Assembly: GCA_024291935.2 (NCBI GenBank)
Contig: CM044317.1
Coordinates: 21,660,230 to 21,724,229, forward strand
Source of the DNA: Okapia johnstoni
Taxonomy: Eukaryota; Chordata; Mammalia; Artiodactyla; Giraffidae
Direction: 5' to 3'
DNA length: 64,000 nt
Shown: in pieces, positions 34,849 to 45,989 of the stretch
Layout: each line of letters opens with the position of its first letter
Position numbering within the stretch: the stretch's first letter is position 1
The notes under the pieces: generated by a model
Told to the model about the DNA's origin: nothing
What the model saw: only the letters and a program-made list of their open reading frames with translations
Databases searched by the model: none
Program-made: the position numbers and the translations under genes

Positions 34849-35437
34849 TGGACAGGGAGGCCTGGCGTGCTGCAGTTCATGGGGTCACAAGGAGTCGGAC
34901 ATGATTGAGCGACTGAACTAAACTGAATATATATATGTCAATGCTACTCTTTCAATTTGTCCCACCCTTCCCTTCCTCCACTATGTCCACAAGTCTGTTC
35001 TCTACTTCTGCATTTCTTTTCTTGCTCTGAAAATAGGTTAATCAGTACCATTTTTCTAGATTCCATATATATGTATTAATAAAGGATATCTTTCCTTCTC
35101 TTTCTGACTTACTTCACTCTGTATGACAAGCTCTAGGTTCATCCACATCACTACAAATGACCAAATTTTGTGCCTCTTCATGGCTGAGTAATATTCCATT
35201 ACATATATGTATCACATCTTCTTTATCCTCCATACTATTTTAAAGGACTCACATTTGCTTGGCCTACTATGTGGTAGGCACTGGGGCTCTTTACTTCCAT
35301 GGGTACCATCTTATGAATTCCCACAATAAGTTAAACATTCCCTACTAGTGGAACTCAGCAGAGAAATTTAGACAGACTGTTGAGCAGAGAGTTCTATTCT
35401 GACTAGCCTCTTAAATTATGTACACTACACTGTAGCA

Positions 35438-35800
35438 ACACTTTCCAGACAAAGGTCTGCATAGTCAAAGCTATGGTTTTTCCAGTAGTTGTGTATGGAT
35501 GTGAGAGTTGGACCATAGAGAACACTGAGTGTTGAAGAATTGATGCTTTCGAACTGTGGTGTTGGAGAAGACTCTTGACAGTCCGTTGGACTGAAAGGAG
35601 ATCCAACCAGTCCATCCTAAAGGAAATCAACCCTGAATATTCATTGGAAGGACTGATGCTGAAGCTGAAACCCCAATACTTTGGCCACCTGATGCGAAGA
35701 GCTGACTCACTGGAAAAGACCCTGATTCTGGGAAAGACTGAGGGCAGGAGGAGAAGGGAGTGACAGAGGATGAGATGGTTGGATGGCATCGCCGACTCAA
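35438..35800 (+). mobile_element. BovB 3' fragment, left partner of a fold-back
   Basis: From agacaaaggtctgcatagtc through gttgtgtatggatgtgagag, the FELWCWRR region and the region around tgagggcaggaggagaaggg to gccgactcaa. Its last 168 bp form the left arm of the inverted repeat described below. The normal BovB 3' terminus is not reached. Confidence 0.93.
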
Positions 35801-35991
35801 TCAGTGATATTTCAATGGACGTTTTGAGTCAGTGATGCCATCCAACCATCTCACCCTCTGTCACTCCCTTCTCCTCCTGCCCTCAGTCTTTCCCAGAATC
35901 AGGGTCTTTTCCAATGAGTCAGCTCTTCACATCAGGTGGCCAAAGTATTGGAGCTTCAGCTTCAGCATCAGTCCTTCCAATGAATATTCAG
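35633..35991. repeat. BovB inverted duplication (168-bp arms, 23-bp spacer)
   Basis: Arms 35633-35800 and 35824-35991 are reverse complements. By hand I count 7 differences in 168 positions, all transitions. Both carry ctgattctgggaaagactga and gggagtgacagagg; the other four BovB copies covering this segment read ctgatgctggg (or ctaatg) and none has gggagtgac. The outer ends stop at the same base (ctgaatattc / gaatattcag). Confidence 0.95.
35824..35991 (-). mobile_element. BovB fragment, right arm of the fold-back
   Basis: Antisense copy of the same BovB segment as the left arm, bounded exactly by the arm ends. No separate poly-A, 3' end or target duplication marks it as an independent insertion. 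Confidence 0.92.
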
Positions 35992-36002
35992 AGTTGGTAA
36001 AA

Positions 36003-36064
36003 GGAATTGATAAAAGGAATGTTAATAAAAGGAGAGTTTATAAAAAGAATTGATAAAAGGAATG
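36003..36064 (+). repeat. Short tandem duplication next to the fold-back
   Basis: gaattgataaaaggaatg is repeated exactly at 36004-36021 and 36047-36064 (43-bp period), with related ataaaagga units between. Confidence 0.9.
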
Positions 36065-36975
36065 CTTATCAATCTTTTTACCCTACATATATAGATAGTA
36101 TCAATGTGAACTGCAGCACTTGGACATGTAAGATAATTAGGTCTATTACCAGGTCACATGAATTAATGTATTGATAAGGATGAAAAAGTTTGCATTAAAA
36201 TAAAACATTTCCACCAATCAAGGCTAGTCGTTGCATTTGGGTTAAAACATACCTTAATTGGATCATTAATTACAAGCTTCTTCTCTGAATATGGATATGG
36301 CAGAACAATGGGCGGAAAAGATCACTCTTGCTCAGATGAAAAGGAAAATAATTTAAAATGCTAGATATGTTTACCAGTGTCTTGATGAAACATGTCTGTG
36401 AGCTATAATGACAATGCATGTTGAAAGACATCTCTTTAACTTGATGTTGATGCTCCATGGGGAGAGGCTCTGGGGCCAGGAAGTGCCATGGGGTCGGGCA
36501 GCCCAGCATTCTACCCCAGCTAGTCCACTCACCAGAGGAGTGAGCTTGGACAAGTGGACACCATTTTCAGTAACAGTTACTGTGGCCTGCTCTTGCGTTC
36601 TGCCACAGGTATGGCAGTTTCATTTAAATACCTGTCTTGACCTTAGGAATCAACCATCCTCTCCAAGCACAGTCACAATGTAGTTACAATTTACTGCTCT
36701 GACAAATCAGTTGCTTTGTTACTGACTTTACTCAGAGTGTTGTCTCCAAGGCAGCTTCAATGCAATGGCACAAACTTAGGCACTGCAACTCAGAAGAAAG
36801 ATTCCATCATTTTATTAACTCCCAGTATGTCCATTCAATGATCCTCAAGTTCTTAGCCCTGTAGCCTCCCATATCCTATAGTCACACTGCATTTAACAAT
36901 AAAAACTTTAAATCTTAGCTTAACCACATAGCAGGCAGGTAAGAATGATGTGGAAGTTTTAGTGTCGAGTATACG
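36065..36975. other. Intronic sequence, nothing recognised
   Basis: Unique-looking. Short frames around 36400-36680 on both strands have no domain. Confidence 0.4.
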
Positions 36976-36984
36976 GTGAAACTG

Positions 36985-37190
36985 GGCTTCCCTCGTGGCT
37001 CAGCGGAAAAGAACCCACCTGCCAATGCAGGTTTGATCCCTGGGTTGCGAAGATCCCCTGGAGGAGGAAACGGCAACCTACTCCAGTACCTGCCTGGGAA
37101 ATCCCACGGAGAGAGGAGCCTGGCGGGTTACAATCCATGGGGCTGCAAAACGGTGGGACACGACTTAGGGACTAAACAACAACAGCAGCA
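36985..37190 (+). mobile_element. Bov-tA SINE, full length
   Basis: Head ggcttccctcgtggctcagc, tail gggacacgacttagggacta then an AAC/AGC-rich end. A perfect duplication gtgaaactg lies at 36976-36984 and 37191-37199. Confidence 0.94.
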
Positions 37191-37199
37191 GTGAAACTG

Positions 37200-38259
37200 C
37201 CAAAAAAGCATGGACAACACTAACAAAGACTCATAGCAAGCACTTGCCAACTCGTATAAAACTGTCAAAACAAATGTAGACAAGCAGAAGCCTGGTCAGG
37301 GAAGACAGTGTGATAAAGGGCTTGTGTACCTCAATGAACGTTAGTTACTGAATGTGCCCTTCACCTTAGAGCCTACGCTAGATTTTGGAGGAAAGGATGA
37401 AATAAAAAAAGTTGCTGTCCTTTTTGACCTCATAGCTCATTGGAGGAGTAAACAAGTAAGTGAACAGTAATCTCACAATGTGATGAGAGAAACTACAGGT
37501 GTAGGAACAAGTGTTACAAGTGCAGTCAGAAGAACCACTCAGATGCCGAGGAGCCTCTGGACCACTTCTCTCATAGGTGATGTCTGAGAAGGAAACGTAT
37601 AAAGGGGCTGCAGAACCTCAGTTCTTCTAGAAAATTAACAATATGGAGAGAGGTGTGGGGAGGAGACAGTGGGGAGGCAGAGAGAGAAATCGAGCTCGAT
37701 GCCTCAGTTCAGCTGATTTGATGATGACGCCCTGAACTAAAGGAAGGATGGTGGATGCGAGGAGGCTGGAGCAGACTCGGCAGCTACTTTGGAGGTACGG
37801 ATAACACAGCTTGCCAACCTTGTGTGGCAGGTGTGGTAGAAAGAGGAATTTTAGACGCATCTTGCCATTGTTGAGAAGGCAATGCAAGATGCATTACAAG
37901 ATTTAGAGGAGGGGTTACATGAGGTTGTTTCAACATATTTATATGGTTTCAGATAATATATTAATATGTTTTTCTCAAGGTCCTCATGTTAAATACAGAT
38001 GAGAAGTTGGACCAGGAAGTACAGACGTGGGAACAATCCATGTAGGGCACAGACTGAAGTCATGAGGGATAGTGACATCCTCATGAAAGAGAACATGAGG
38101 AGAACAGACAGGACTGGTGTTTCGATCTTGAATAATGGATGAAGGGACTGGGCAGATTGGTACTTAAAAAGAACTGATGATCTTATGAGAGTTTTTCCTA
38201 AGCTGAAGACCCCAGGGTCTTGGTCCATTGTTGAAGTTTCATCACTGGAGATGCTCAAG
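37200..38259. other. Intronic sequence, partly old unnamed repeat
   Basis: Purine-rich segments at 37420-37560 and 37640-37900 resemble the old repeat type at 4.05-4.65 kb but are too degraded to name. No exon is supported. Confidence 0.3.
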
Positions 38260-38370
38260 CAGAGGCTGAATCTGCCAGGATATTGTTCAAGTGATGTAAA
38301 TATCACATGCAGTATGGACCAGATGATCTTTACAGTCTCTTCCCAAGTCTAAGATTCTGGAATTTTGGGC
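38260..38370 (+). mobile_element. Ancient CR1/L3-like 3' remnant
   Basis: The order gagatgctcaagcagaggct, ggaccagatgatctttacag, cccaagtctaagattctgga resembles a CR1/L3-type 3' end. Confidence 0.45.
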
Positions 38371-39319
38371 CTCTGTGATAGAAAATGCAGCTTTTTTCCA
38401 CTTCACTTTCTTTGGCAGCCATCACTGATGCTTGCTGAGGTTGGAGCTTCAATTAAAAGGGAACTGGAAGGGATATAGAGATGGACTTCTGCCAAAGAGT
38501 TAGGTCTGTGGCTAATGAATGATCTGTCTGTGGTAGTGAAGAAGGAAGCCAGTTCCTAGGACAATACCTTTTTGCCTGTCTCCACCCCGCCCCCAACCAT
38601 GAAGAGCTAAGGGCAAATGAATGGGAAACACATGAATGAAGTTTACTTTGAAATATCTATGGATTTAAGGATTAGGGGTAAAAACACTTGAGTAAACCAC
38701 ATGTTGGGTTTTGCTGACCCCAAAATATCTGAATATAATTTATAGACCTTTTGATGAACTCGCACTACTGCTGGGCCTGCTCATCTATTAAATGTAGCAA
38801 GGAAAAGAGTAGGGTGTAAGCCAAGTAATACTAGCCTTGAATTCTACCCTTGCATGTAAAATCAGTTCTACAAAGGAATTTGTGATGGCAGGAATTTCCT
38901 TTAAAAAGCATTGTCTGACTATTACTCTAGAGAAAAAATAACCAGTACCCAGATAAAGTAATCAATATATGGAAGAGCTTTTCAATACATTTGATCCAAG
39001 CTATCATTTATCTGGCCTATAGCTCTTAAATGTTCCAAAGACCCATGATGTGTTCTTCAGACATCAATTCTGGCTTTTTCAGGCAGGAGGAACAATATAT
39101 GTACAACCAACAAGACCCTCGGGGGGACAGCAGGCCACGCACATAAGATTTGGCTGCAGTGAAAATAAATTTGAAAAGTGAAGTGAAATACAAGTTATGA
39201 ATAAAGTAAATGGTTTGGACTCACACTCTCTGTCAACAATTACAGAAGTGAAAAGAAAAAGAGTGAGATAAAAGAGAACAACAGAAAGCATGGAAATAGA
39301 ATATTGATAAAGTTGATTC
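38371..39319. other. Intronic sequence, nothing recognised
   Basis: AT-rich, unique-looking, no features. Confidence 0.4.
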
Positions 39320-39790
39320 ATTTATGCAACAAATCAGGCACTGTTCTAGGAGCCCAGGATAAATCAGTCCCTGAAACAAAGATCCCTGCCTTTATGGAAA
39401 TTACATTATAGCAGAGGGAGATAGACAATAAGCCATAAATACAACAAATAACAAAACCATATAATATGTCAAGGACATTTAATGCCATGAGGGGAATAGA
39501 CGGCAAGGTAAGGGGATTCCGGGGGGTTGGGGGTAGTTGCAGTGCCTGATAGGCTGCTCAGAGTAAGCCTTACTGAGAAAGTGAGACTGAGCAAAGATTT
39601 GAGGGAGGCGAAGAAGTGAGTCAAGCAGATCTCCAAGGGAGAGCATTCTAAGACAAGCAGGGTGTCTGGTGTGTTCAAGGAACAGAACAGAGGCCAACTC
39701 AAACTACTAACATCTATTGATTCATCAGATGATTATTGGGTACCTATACTACGCCAAGGGCTATGCCAGGTACTGAAGAGAGAAAAATTA
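39320..39790 (+). repeat. Ancient mammalian repeat, family unresolved
   Basis: Phrases ggcactgttctaggagccca, ccctgcctttatggaaatta and agagcattctaagacaagca fit an old LINE/MIR-type mammalian repeat. A second start (ggtacctatactacgccaag) lies near 39740. Confidence 0.45.
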
Positions 39791-39839
39791 ATCCTGAAAT
39801 TCAGAAGCTATGAAGGAGACATGGTATAAAAAAACATGT

Positions 39840-40080
39840 GATTTGGCCTTGCCATCGTGCCTTCTCTACCCTAGGGTAGTTTTAACCCCCTTTCCCCTAG
39901 TCTTCCTCTTTCTCATCTCCTTAATCTGTGGCCCCTCTTTCTGCAGCCATTTCTCTTCTCAGTCACGATGGTCCCTCCTTTGTTTTCTCTTCTCCCTATT
40001 TTGCTCCTTCCTCATCCTAGCCTCTGTCTCCTCCTTTCCACTTCTTTCTCGCTTCTTTCAGGATTTTTTTTTTCTTTATC
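39840..40080. repeat. Pyrimidine-rich tract
   Basis: About 240 bp strongly biased to C and T on the plus strand, directly left of the L1 remnant. It gives spurious hydrophobic open frames in two frames. Confidence 0.75.
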
Positions 40081-41850
40081 TTTGATTTTCTGTAGTTTAA
40101 CAATGATACTCCTAGGCATAGTTTTTTTGGCATTTATCCTGCTTAGTGTTCGCTGAGCTTCCTGGATTTGTGGTTTAAGGTCTAAATTTAATTTGAGGGA
40201 AATTCTCCATCATATTTCCCCTGTTTCTTTCTCTTTCTTCTCCTTTTGGTAATCCCATCATGCATCTGTTACACCTTTAGTCATTATCCCATAGTCCTTG
40301 GATATCTGTTTTTTCAGTCTTTGTCCTCTTTACATTTTGGTTTCTGAGGATTCTATTGATATGTCTTCTAGGTCACAGGTTCTTTCCTCAGCTGTATCTA
40401 GTCTACTAATAAGCCCATCAAAAGCATTCTTCATTTCTGTTATAGTGTTTTTATCACTAGCACTTATTCTTGGCTCTTTCTGAGGATTTTCTTCTCTCAG
40501 TTTACACTGCCCATCTGTTCTTGCATGATGCCTACTTTATCCATTAGAATCCTTAGCATATTAATCATAGTTGCTTATTTTTTTATTTTAAAATATTTAT
40601 TCAGGTGTGCTAGGTTTTAGTTGTGGCACCTGGGGTCTCCAAGCTTCAATGAAGCATATGGGATCTTTAGTTGGGCATGCGAACTCTTAGTTGTGGCATA
40701 TGGAATCTTCAAGCTTCATTTCAGCATACGGGATCCTTAGCTGGGCACGCTGACTCTTAGTTACGGCATGTGGGATGTAGTTTCCTGACCAGAGATCGAA
40801 CCTGAGCCCCCTGCCTTGGGAGTGTGGAGTCCACTGAATCACAGGGGAAGTCCCATCATAGTTGTTCTAAATTCCCAGTCTGATAATCCCAATATCCTTG
40901 CCATGTCTGGCTCTGACCCTTGCTCTGTCTCTTGTAATTGTGCTTGTCTTTTGGTATGCCTTGCGATTTATTTTTTTTTCTTGATAGGTGGACACGATGT
41001 ACTGAATAAAAGGAACTGCTATAAAAGGCCTTTAGTGATATGATGGTGAGGTGTCAGGGGAGGAGAAATGTTCCATAGCCCTATGATTAGGACTATAGAA
41101 CACTTCAATCTTTCAGTGAGACTGCGCTTCTGGACCATGAACTTCCCAAGAGTTTCTCAGGCTCCTCCCCTCCTTCCCGTAGGCAGGAGAGAACGGCTAG
41201 AGCCAGCTGGAGTTGGTTATGTCCCTCCTCCCAGGTCAGTTAGGTTCTGACGATACACCAGCAGGTTAGGCTCTGGCTAACTAGTTTCCCTTGAGGTCAG
41301 GCCTTGTCAAGAGCTGAGTGTTCTGGTGTATCTCACAATAGTTCCTTTTTTTCTCCCTCTGCTAGAAGCATGAAGGAATGTTTCTCTGAAATTTACTGTG
41401 GCAATCTGGTTGAGCTCCTGCAGGTAAATCTCAAAATATTGTGGGAACCTCTCTATGCCCAAGCCACCCTGGATTTTTTCACACTCAGGTTATCCTCACT
41501 GAGCCTCCAGCAATCCATCAACTAGAGTTCAGGTTTTCCTCCGATGGTACTGGTTCTTATGGGGGTTTCCACTCAGGAGACTCTGCTCCAGTTTATTTGT
41601 TATTCTCTCTGTATCTGATGGTTGGTCTCTCTAACCTTGGGGCAGCAGCTTGTTCTATGTTCTCCACTCTCACATGGATCCAAGAGGATTTCTCAATCTG
41701 TTCAGCTTTTTACTTGTTATGATGGAGTTGCAAATCCCAAGTTCCTCATACATGGAACCAGAAAAACCTCTGTCTCTCTACCTCACAAACTTGTTTAAAG
41801 GTCTCAAATATCATTTAAAAAAATACATTCTTCTCAATTTACAATATTTC
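40081..41850 (-). mobile_element. Old L1 with ORF1 region and 5'UTR, antisense
   Basis: Read on the minus strand, 40081-40573 joined to about 40865-41000 matches the L1 ORF1 region in order: remnants corresponding to KNAFDGLI, then LDTAEERT and an HIVGI-like strand, broken by stops and indels. The sequence to about 41850 is consistent with the preceding 5'UTR. ORF1 is an RNA-binding chaperone in intact L1; this copy cannot code. A CHR SINE interrupts it. Confidence 0.75.
40574..40854 (-). mobile_element. CHR-type SINE with repeated tail units, antisense
   Basis: The antisense head ends cacaggggaagtccc; internal gtttcctgaccagagatcga. The tail has three related units containing cttagttgtggcat or cttagttacggcat. 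A perfect 10-bp target duplication (atcatagttg) lies at 40564-40573 and 40855-40864, and removing the SINE restores L1 continuity. Confidence 0.92.
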
Positions 41851-43398
41851 TGATTGAAAGGATAAATAATAAAAATAATGACAAAAGCTAAAATTAAATA
41901 TCTTAAAATCCATTACTGATTTAAAGAGATGGAATAATCAAATATTCAAGCCAAAATTTAGACTGACAACATCTGACACCCCAAGCCCAATGGCCTGGCA
42001 GAACTAATGATCACAAATTAAAGTCACAGTGGAAAAAGCAAAAATCAGTAAAATTGGTTATGAAAAAAGCTTACACACAAAAACAGAATTTAGTAATTCT
42101 GTACCTCTCCTTGCTCTTTGGGGTCTTCTTGTTTTCTTTGGGAGGTCCACTGGGAGCCTTAGAAAGAGGTTCCCAAGAAATTTCTAACCTCTGCTTCAGT
42201 CTCACTTTTATTTTTGAAAATTTGAAAAACTAGATATCTTCTAGTTACTTTAGAATATATTGGGAAAATTGAGAAAGGTCAGTTTTTTCATATGAAAAAG
42301 AAGGTATTCTTTCAATCAACAGCTTATTTTATGAAATATACAATGTCAGCGTGGCAGACTCTATGGGCAATGAAATGCATAATCTTTGTATCCCAGAAAT
42401 GGAAAATTTCCACAAGCTTTATTATTCAGCAAAAGAAGAATGTCAAATCTGAGTTTCTACAAAACCAATGATCATCCAAGCAGTATTTAATGCTTTCTCT
42501 TCTGGGAAAGACAGATGTACAAGAACTTTAGTAATTACCAAATGTCAAAATAATATTGAACAGAATAAACATTTGCCTAAATTAAGGTTCTCTTGATGAT
42601 CAGTTACATATAATAAGAACGACTGACAAATCAAGCATGAGGAGAGGTGGGACTTATTTTCTGTCTCCTGATAGATTATATAGGGAATGAATAACTCCTG
42701 CTGTGATGACAAGAGCATCCAGGTCATGTCTGCTTCAAGATCTGTGGGATAATAATAATACCCTAAACTTTTGCAGTGCTTGACATTCTCAAAGCACTTT
42801 ATAAACATAAATTAGGTCTTCCATAAGCTAGGAGACTGTCTTATTGTTGCTTTTTCCTATTATAGCATCACTGAGAGTCTGCAATCTTTCTAGAGTTTAA
42901 ATATTTATTTATTGCTTTTAATGTATATTTACTCCATTGACAATGCTTTAAAATTATACTCAGCAAAAGAGAAAGGTTCACTGTTCTACTTTTTCATCCA
43001 AGAAATAAGCCAGAATAACAACAGTGCGTCTCCTAGTGTGAGTGAACACAACCTATTGCGGATGCTCTGTTGGTCTGGGAAATGGTTTTCTTACTTATTA
43101 ATAAATACCTTCATCCACTTCAAACATACCTTTCGCATTCTTTAAAATTGCATGTGTTTTTCTCATCCTGTAACTACACAATGCCTACCAGGGTGCTTTG
43201 CATATGGAAAGTTTTCAATAAATGCTAGCTAGATGGAATTAAACCAAAGATCAGCCTCCATATGTGGCAGCCATGAAGATCCTACCACAACTGTCTGTGA
43301 CCAGTCTCATTACATTTTGGAAATTCTGATTCATTTGCTGTTGTCACTTCTGTTTTCTCTTTGTCTCATTATCAGTGGACTGAAAATAAAAATGAGAA
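41851..43398. other. Intronic sequence with minor MIR/L2-like tails
   Basis: AT-rich. Old repeat hints at 42745-42830 (tctcaaagcactttataaac) and 43180-43240 (gttttcaataaatgctagct). Nothing coding. Confidence 0.45.
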
Positions 43399-43536
43399 TT
43401 GGACTGTGAAGAAAGTGGTCATGTATGGATGTGAGAGTTGGATGGTGAAGAAAGCTGAGCACCACAGAATTGATGCTTTTGAACTGTGGTGTTGGAGAAG
43501 ACTCTTGAGAGTCCCTTGGACTTCAAGGAGATCCAC
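43399..43536 (+). mobile_element. BovB fragment, plus-strand partner of a head-to-head pair
   Basis: A 16-bp piece (ttggactgtgaagaaa, 43399-43414) belongs after the following block in BovB order, so it is a misplaced duplicate. The main block 43415-43536 (gtggtcatgtatggatgtga to caaggagatccac) encodes GCESWMVKKAEH and [14 protein letters not shown]. It switches abruptly into antisense BovB. Confidence 0.9.
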
Positions 43537-44172
43537 GACTCTTTGCGACCCCATGAATTGCAGCACACCAGGCCTCCCTGTCCATCACCAACTCCCGGAG
43601 TTACCCAAACCCATGTCCAATGAGTCGGTGATGCCATCTAGCCATCTCATCCTCTGTCGTCCCCTTCTCCTCCTGCCCCCAATACTTCCCAGCATCAGGG
43701 TCTTTTCCAGTGAGTCAACTCTTTGCATGAGGTGGCCAAAAGTATTGGAGTTTCAGCTTCAACATCAGTCCTTCCAAAGAACACCCAGGATTGATCTCCT
43801 TTAGGATGGACTGGTTGGGTCTCCTTGCAATCCAAGGGACTCTCAAGTCTTCTCCAACACCACAGTTCAAAAGCATCAGTTCTTTGGCGCTCAGCTTTCT
43901 TCACCATCCAACTCTCACATCCATACATGACCACTGGAAAAACCATAGCCTTGACTAGATGGACTTTTGTTGGCAAAGTAATGTCTCTGCTTTTAAATAT
44001 GCTATCTAGGTTGGCCATAACCTTTCTTCCAAGGAGTAAGCGTCTTTTAATTTCATGGCTGCAATCACCATCAGCAGTGATTTTGGAGCCCCCAAAAATA
44101 AAGTCTGACACTGTTTCCCCATCTGTTTCCCATGAAGTGATGGGACCAGATGCCATGATCTTAATTTTCTGA
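43537..44172 (-). mobile_element. BovB 3' segment, antisense partner
   Basis: Runs from the BovB 3' end (gactctttgcgaccccatga) back to gatgccatgatctt. On the minus strand it encodes a 153-codon frame with ITSWETDGETVSDF, HEIKRRLLLGRKVM and [19 protein letters not shown]. The last part is shifted out of frame by a 2-bp loss in gaagacttgag. The interval 43817-43933 covers the same BovB region as the plus-strand partner. Confidence 0.92.
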
Positions 44173-45154
44173 TAGAAAGAAATAAATGTTAATTTGACAT
44201 TCTTCTAAGTTTCAAAAGCAAAGGCACAAATATCTTTTTTATCATTGACACTAAGTGAAGGTCTATTAGGCATTGTGTGCTGTTTGAATTGCTGGGAATA
44301 CAAAGGTAAATAGGGTTGCAAGGATAGAAACGTTTTTGATTTTGGATATTGAGCTGACTCTATTTAAAAGTGCCATACTTCATATGTTTGTATTTTTAGT
44401 TGTAATAAATTAAAATTCTTTGTGTGGTGTGCATGTGTGTGTGCATATACTACTATTTAAATGGGCCTGGAGATAACCTAGTGTTTGCACAGCAAGGGTA
44501 TATTACCCTTCCAGTCAGCCATTTCCTCTTCTCTTCTGCAAATAAATTCTAGGATTGCTGAGAGCAAAGAGAAAGACAATGGACAGAAAGAGAGAGAATA
44601 TTTTCCTTTAGTTCTAATCATGTCTAACTTCTGGCAGCTTCAGTGAAAATCAAAATTGAAACCCCTGTGAATTTCAGACCCTGTTAAGTGTTCTCTTATG
44701 CCTATGTGAATGCTGCAAATTCAAGACTGACTTGATTCTCCTGAAATGGTGCCATGATAGACTTATACACTGCATCTCAGTTCTGTGGTACAGCACTCTG
44801 GATCCCTAGAAATGATGTTGAGATACTTCAAACAATGAATGTGATTCTATATGTAAGAACACAGTACATCCCCTCTTGGAACTCTTATAATTATAACAAC
44901 CTAAGCAGGCAATAATAGCAAACAGGCCTGGAGAGCTGTAAGCCATTTGCAGAAATATGTGTAAGTTACAAATTAAACTTATCAAGAATTAAACAAAATA
45001 TATTCTATCCTCCAACATTATTAGATATATTTTTGTAAAACAAAATTGAAAAATATGGTTGAGTAGTAAAATTTAATAATTACAAATATAAATATTCAAT
45101 GTAATGCAAATACCCCCAATTTTATTTTCTTGCTTTTACTTCAGCAAATTTATG
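44173..45154. other. Intronic sequence, nothing recognised
   Basis: AT-rich with a short interrupted TG run near 44420-44445. No exon or repeat supported. Confidence 0.4.
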
Positions 45155-45275
45155 CATGTGTGTTGTCTCTTCAGTCATGTCCAACTCTCTGTGACCCCAC
45201 AGACTGTAGCCCGCCATCCTCTGTCCACAGGATTCTCCAGGCAAGAATGCTGGAGTGGGCTGCCATGCCCTTCTT
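45155..45275 (-). mobile_element. Bov-A/Bov-tA tail fragment, antisense
   Basis: Carries tcttcagtcatgtccaactc, cagactgtagcccgccatcc and ggagtgggctgccatgccct. The tRNA-like head is absent. Confidence 0.85.
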
Positions 45276-45978
45276 TTTATAATGGAAATTCTCACAGAAG
45301 TTGAGCTCTACTGACAGTATTAACAAAAACATCAATTACAAATAGAATATAATTGTAACTAAAGTGTATACAATTTGAATGTTTTCATCAAAATATGAGC
45401 ATCAAATAAATGTAAAAATGGTAATGAATTATTTTCATGTTTTTATAATTAGATACTCAAAAGTAGCTATTAAAATTAAAGGCAAATACAAACTATAATT
45501 AATTAAATACAATTTAAACAAAGCTGAGAATGCTGACTTAATTTTTAGGTGTTTCATAAATTGCATTATACATTTTTATAATAATCATGAATTAAATTAT
45601 TCATGATTCTAGTATTTAATGTTCATATTTTAATTGCCAATCCAAAGAATCAGCATCATGTTTTATGTATGTTGTATTTAAAGTTTCATCCATACATATT
45701 TAGAGTAATATAAATTGTCCAATATTACAAAATATTCCTTAGCCACCAAATGTAACTTCTTTGTTAGCAATTCTTGAGCCATGAATTGCAATAAGAAAAA
45801 AAGCCAAGAAATGGTCATGGATTTTCTGAGACAAAATTCATTGAGAGGAAATCTACTGAGCTCATGTCAAGAGGACTTGACATGTTCATTAATTTATCTT
45901 TTCCCTTTCCTAAATATTTGTGTCACTCAAATCCTCCTTGCGTTTCTAAGCATGTTTACTCCGAGTCAGAATTTTAAC
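45276..45978. other. Very AT-rich intronic sequence
   Basis: No recognised repeat or exon. Confidence 0.4.
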
Positions 45979-45989
45979 CCATTAAGGTG

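Larger units (their letters stand above)
33453..34926 (+). mobile_element. BovB (RTE-type) LINE, 5'-truncated, about 1.47 kb
   Basis: BovB spread into ruminants by horizontal transfer and supplies the machinery its partner SINEs depend on. This copy covers the 3' half: reverse-transcriptase core, C-terminal region and the 3' end (cgactgaactaaactga). It is inserted in an antisense L1 3'UTR; ta-rich flanks hide the exact target duplication. It is roughly half the usual 3.1-3.2 kb, so the endonuclease domain is absent. Confidence 0.96.
33113..35233 (-). mobile_element. L1 3'UTR, antisense, split into three parts by younger insertions
   Basis: Left part 33113-33236 (ttggagtataattgctttac, ctgctgtacaacaaggtgaa). 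Middle part 33343-33452 (aggtcattacagagcaccaa, tatctattttacatatggta). Right part 34927-35233 (cttcactctgtatgacaagc, ggctgagtaatattccatta). The parts are in the correct order for an antisense L1 3' region and are separated by a Bov-tA piece and a BovB. Confidence 0.9.

Noticed and set aside
39810..40156. Frames resembling membrane segments (Phe/Leu/Ser-rich)
   Set aside because: They come from a CT-rich tract and antisense L1 ORF1, in two overlapping frames.
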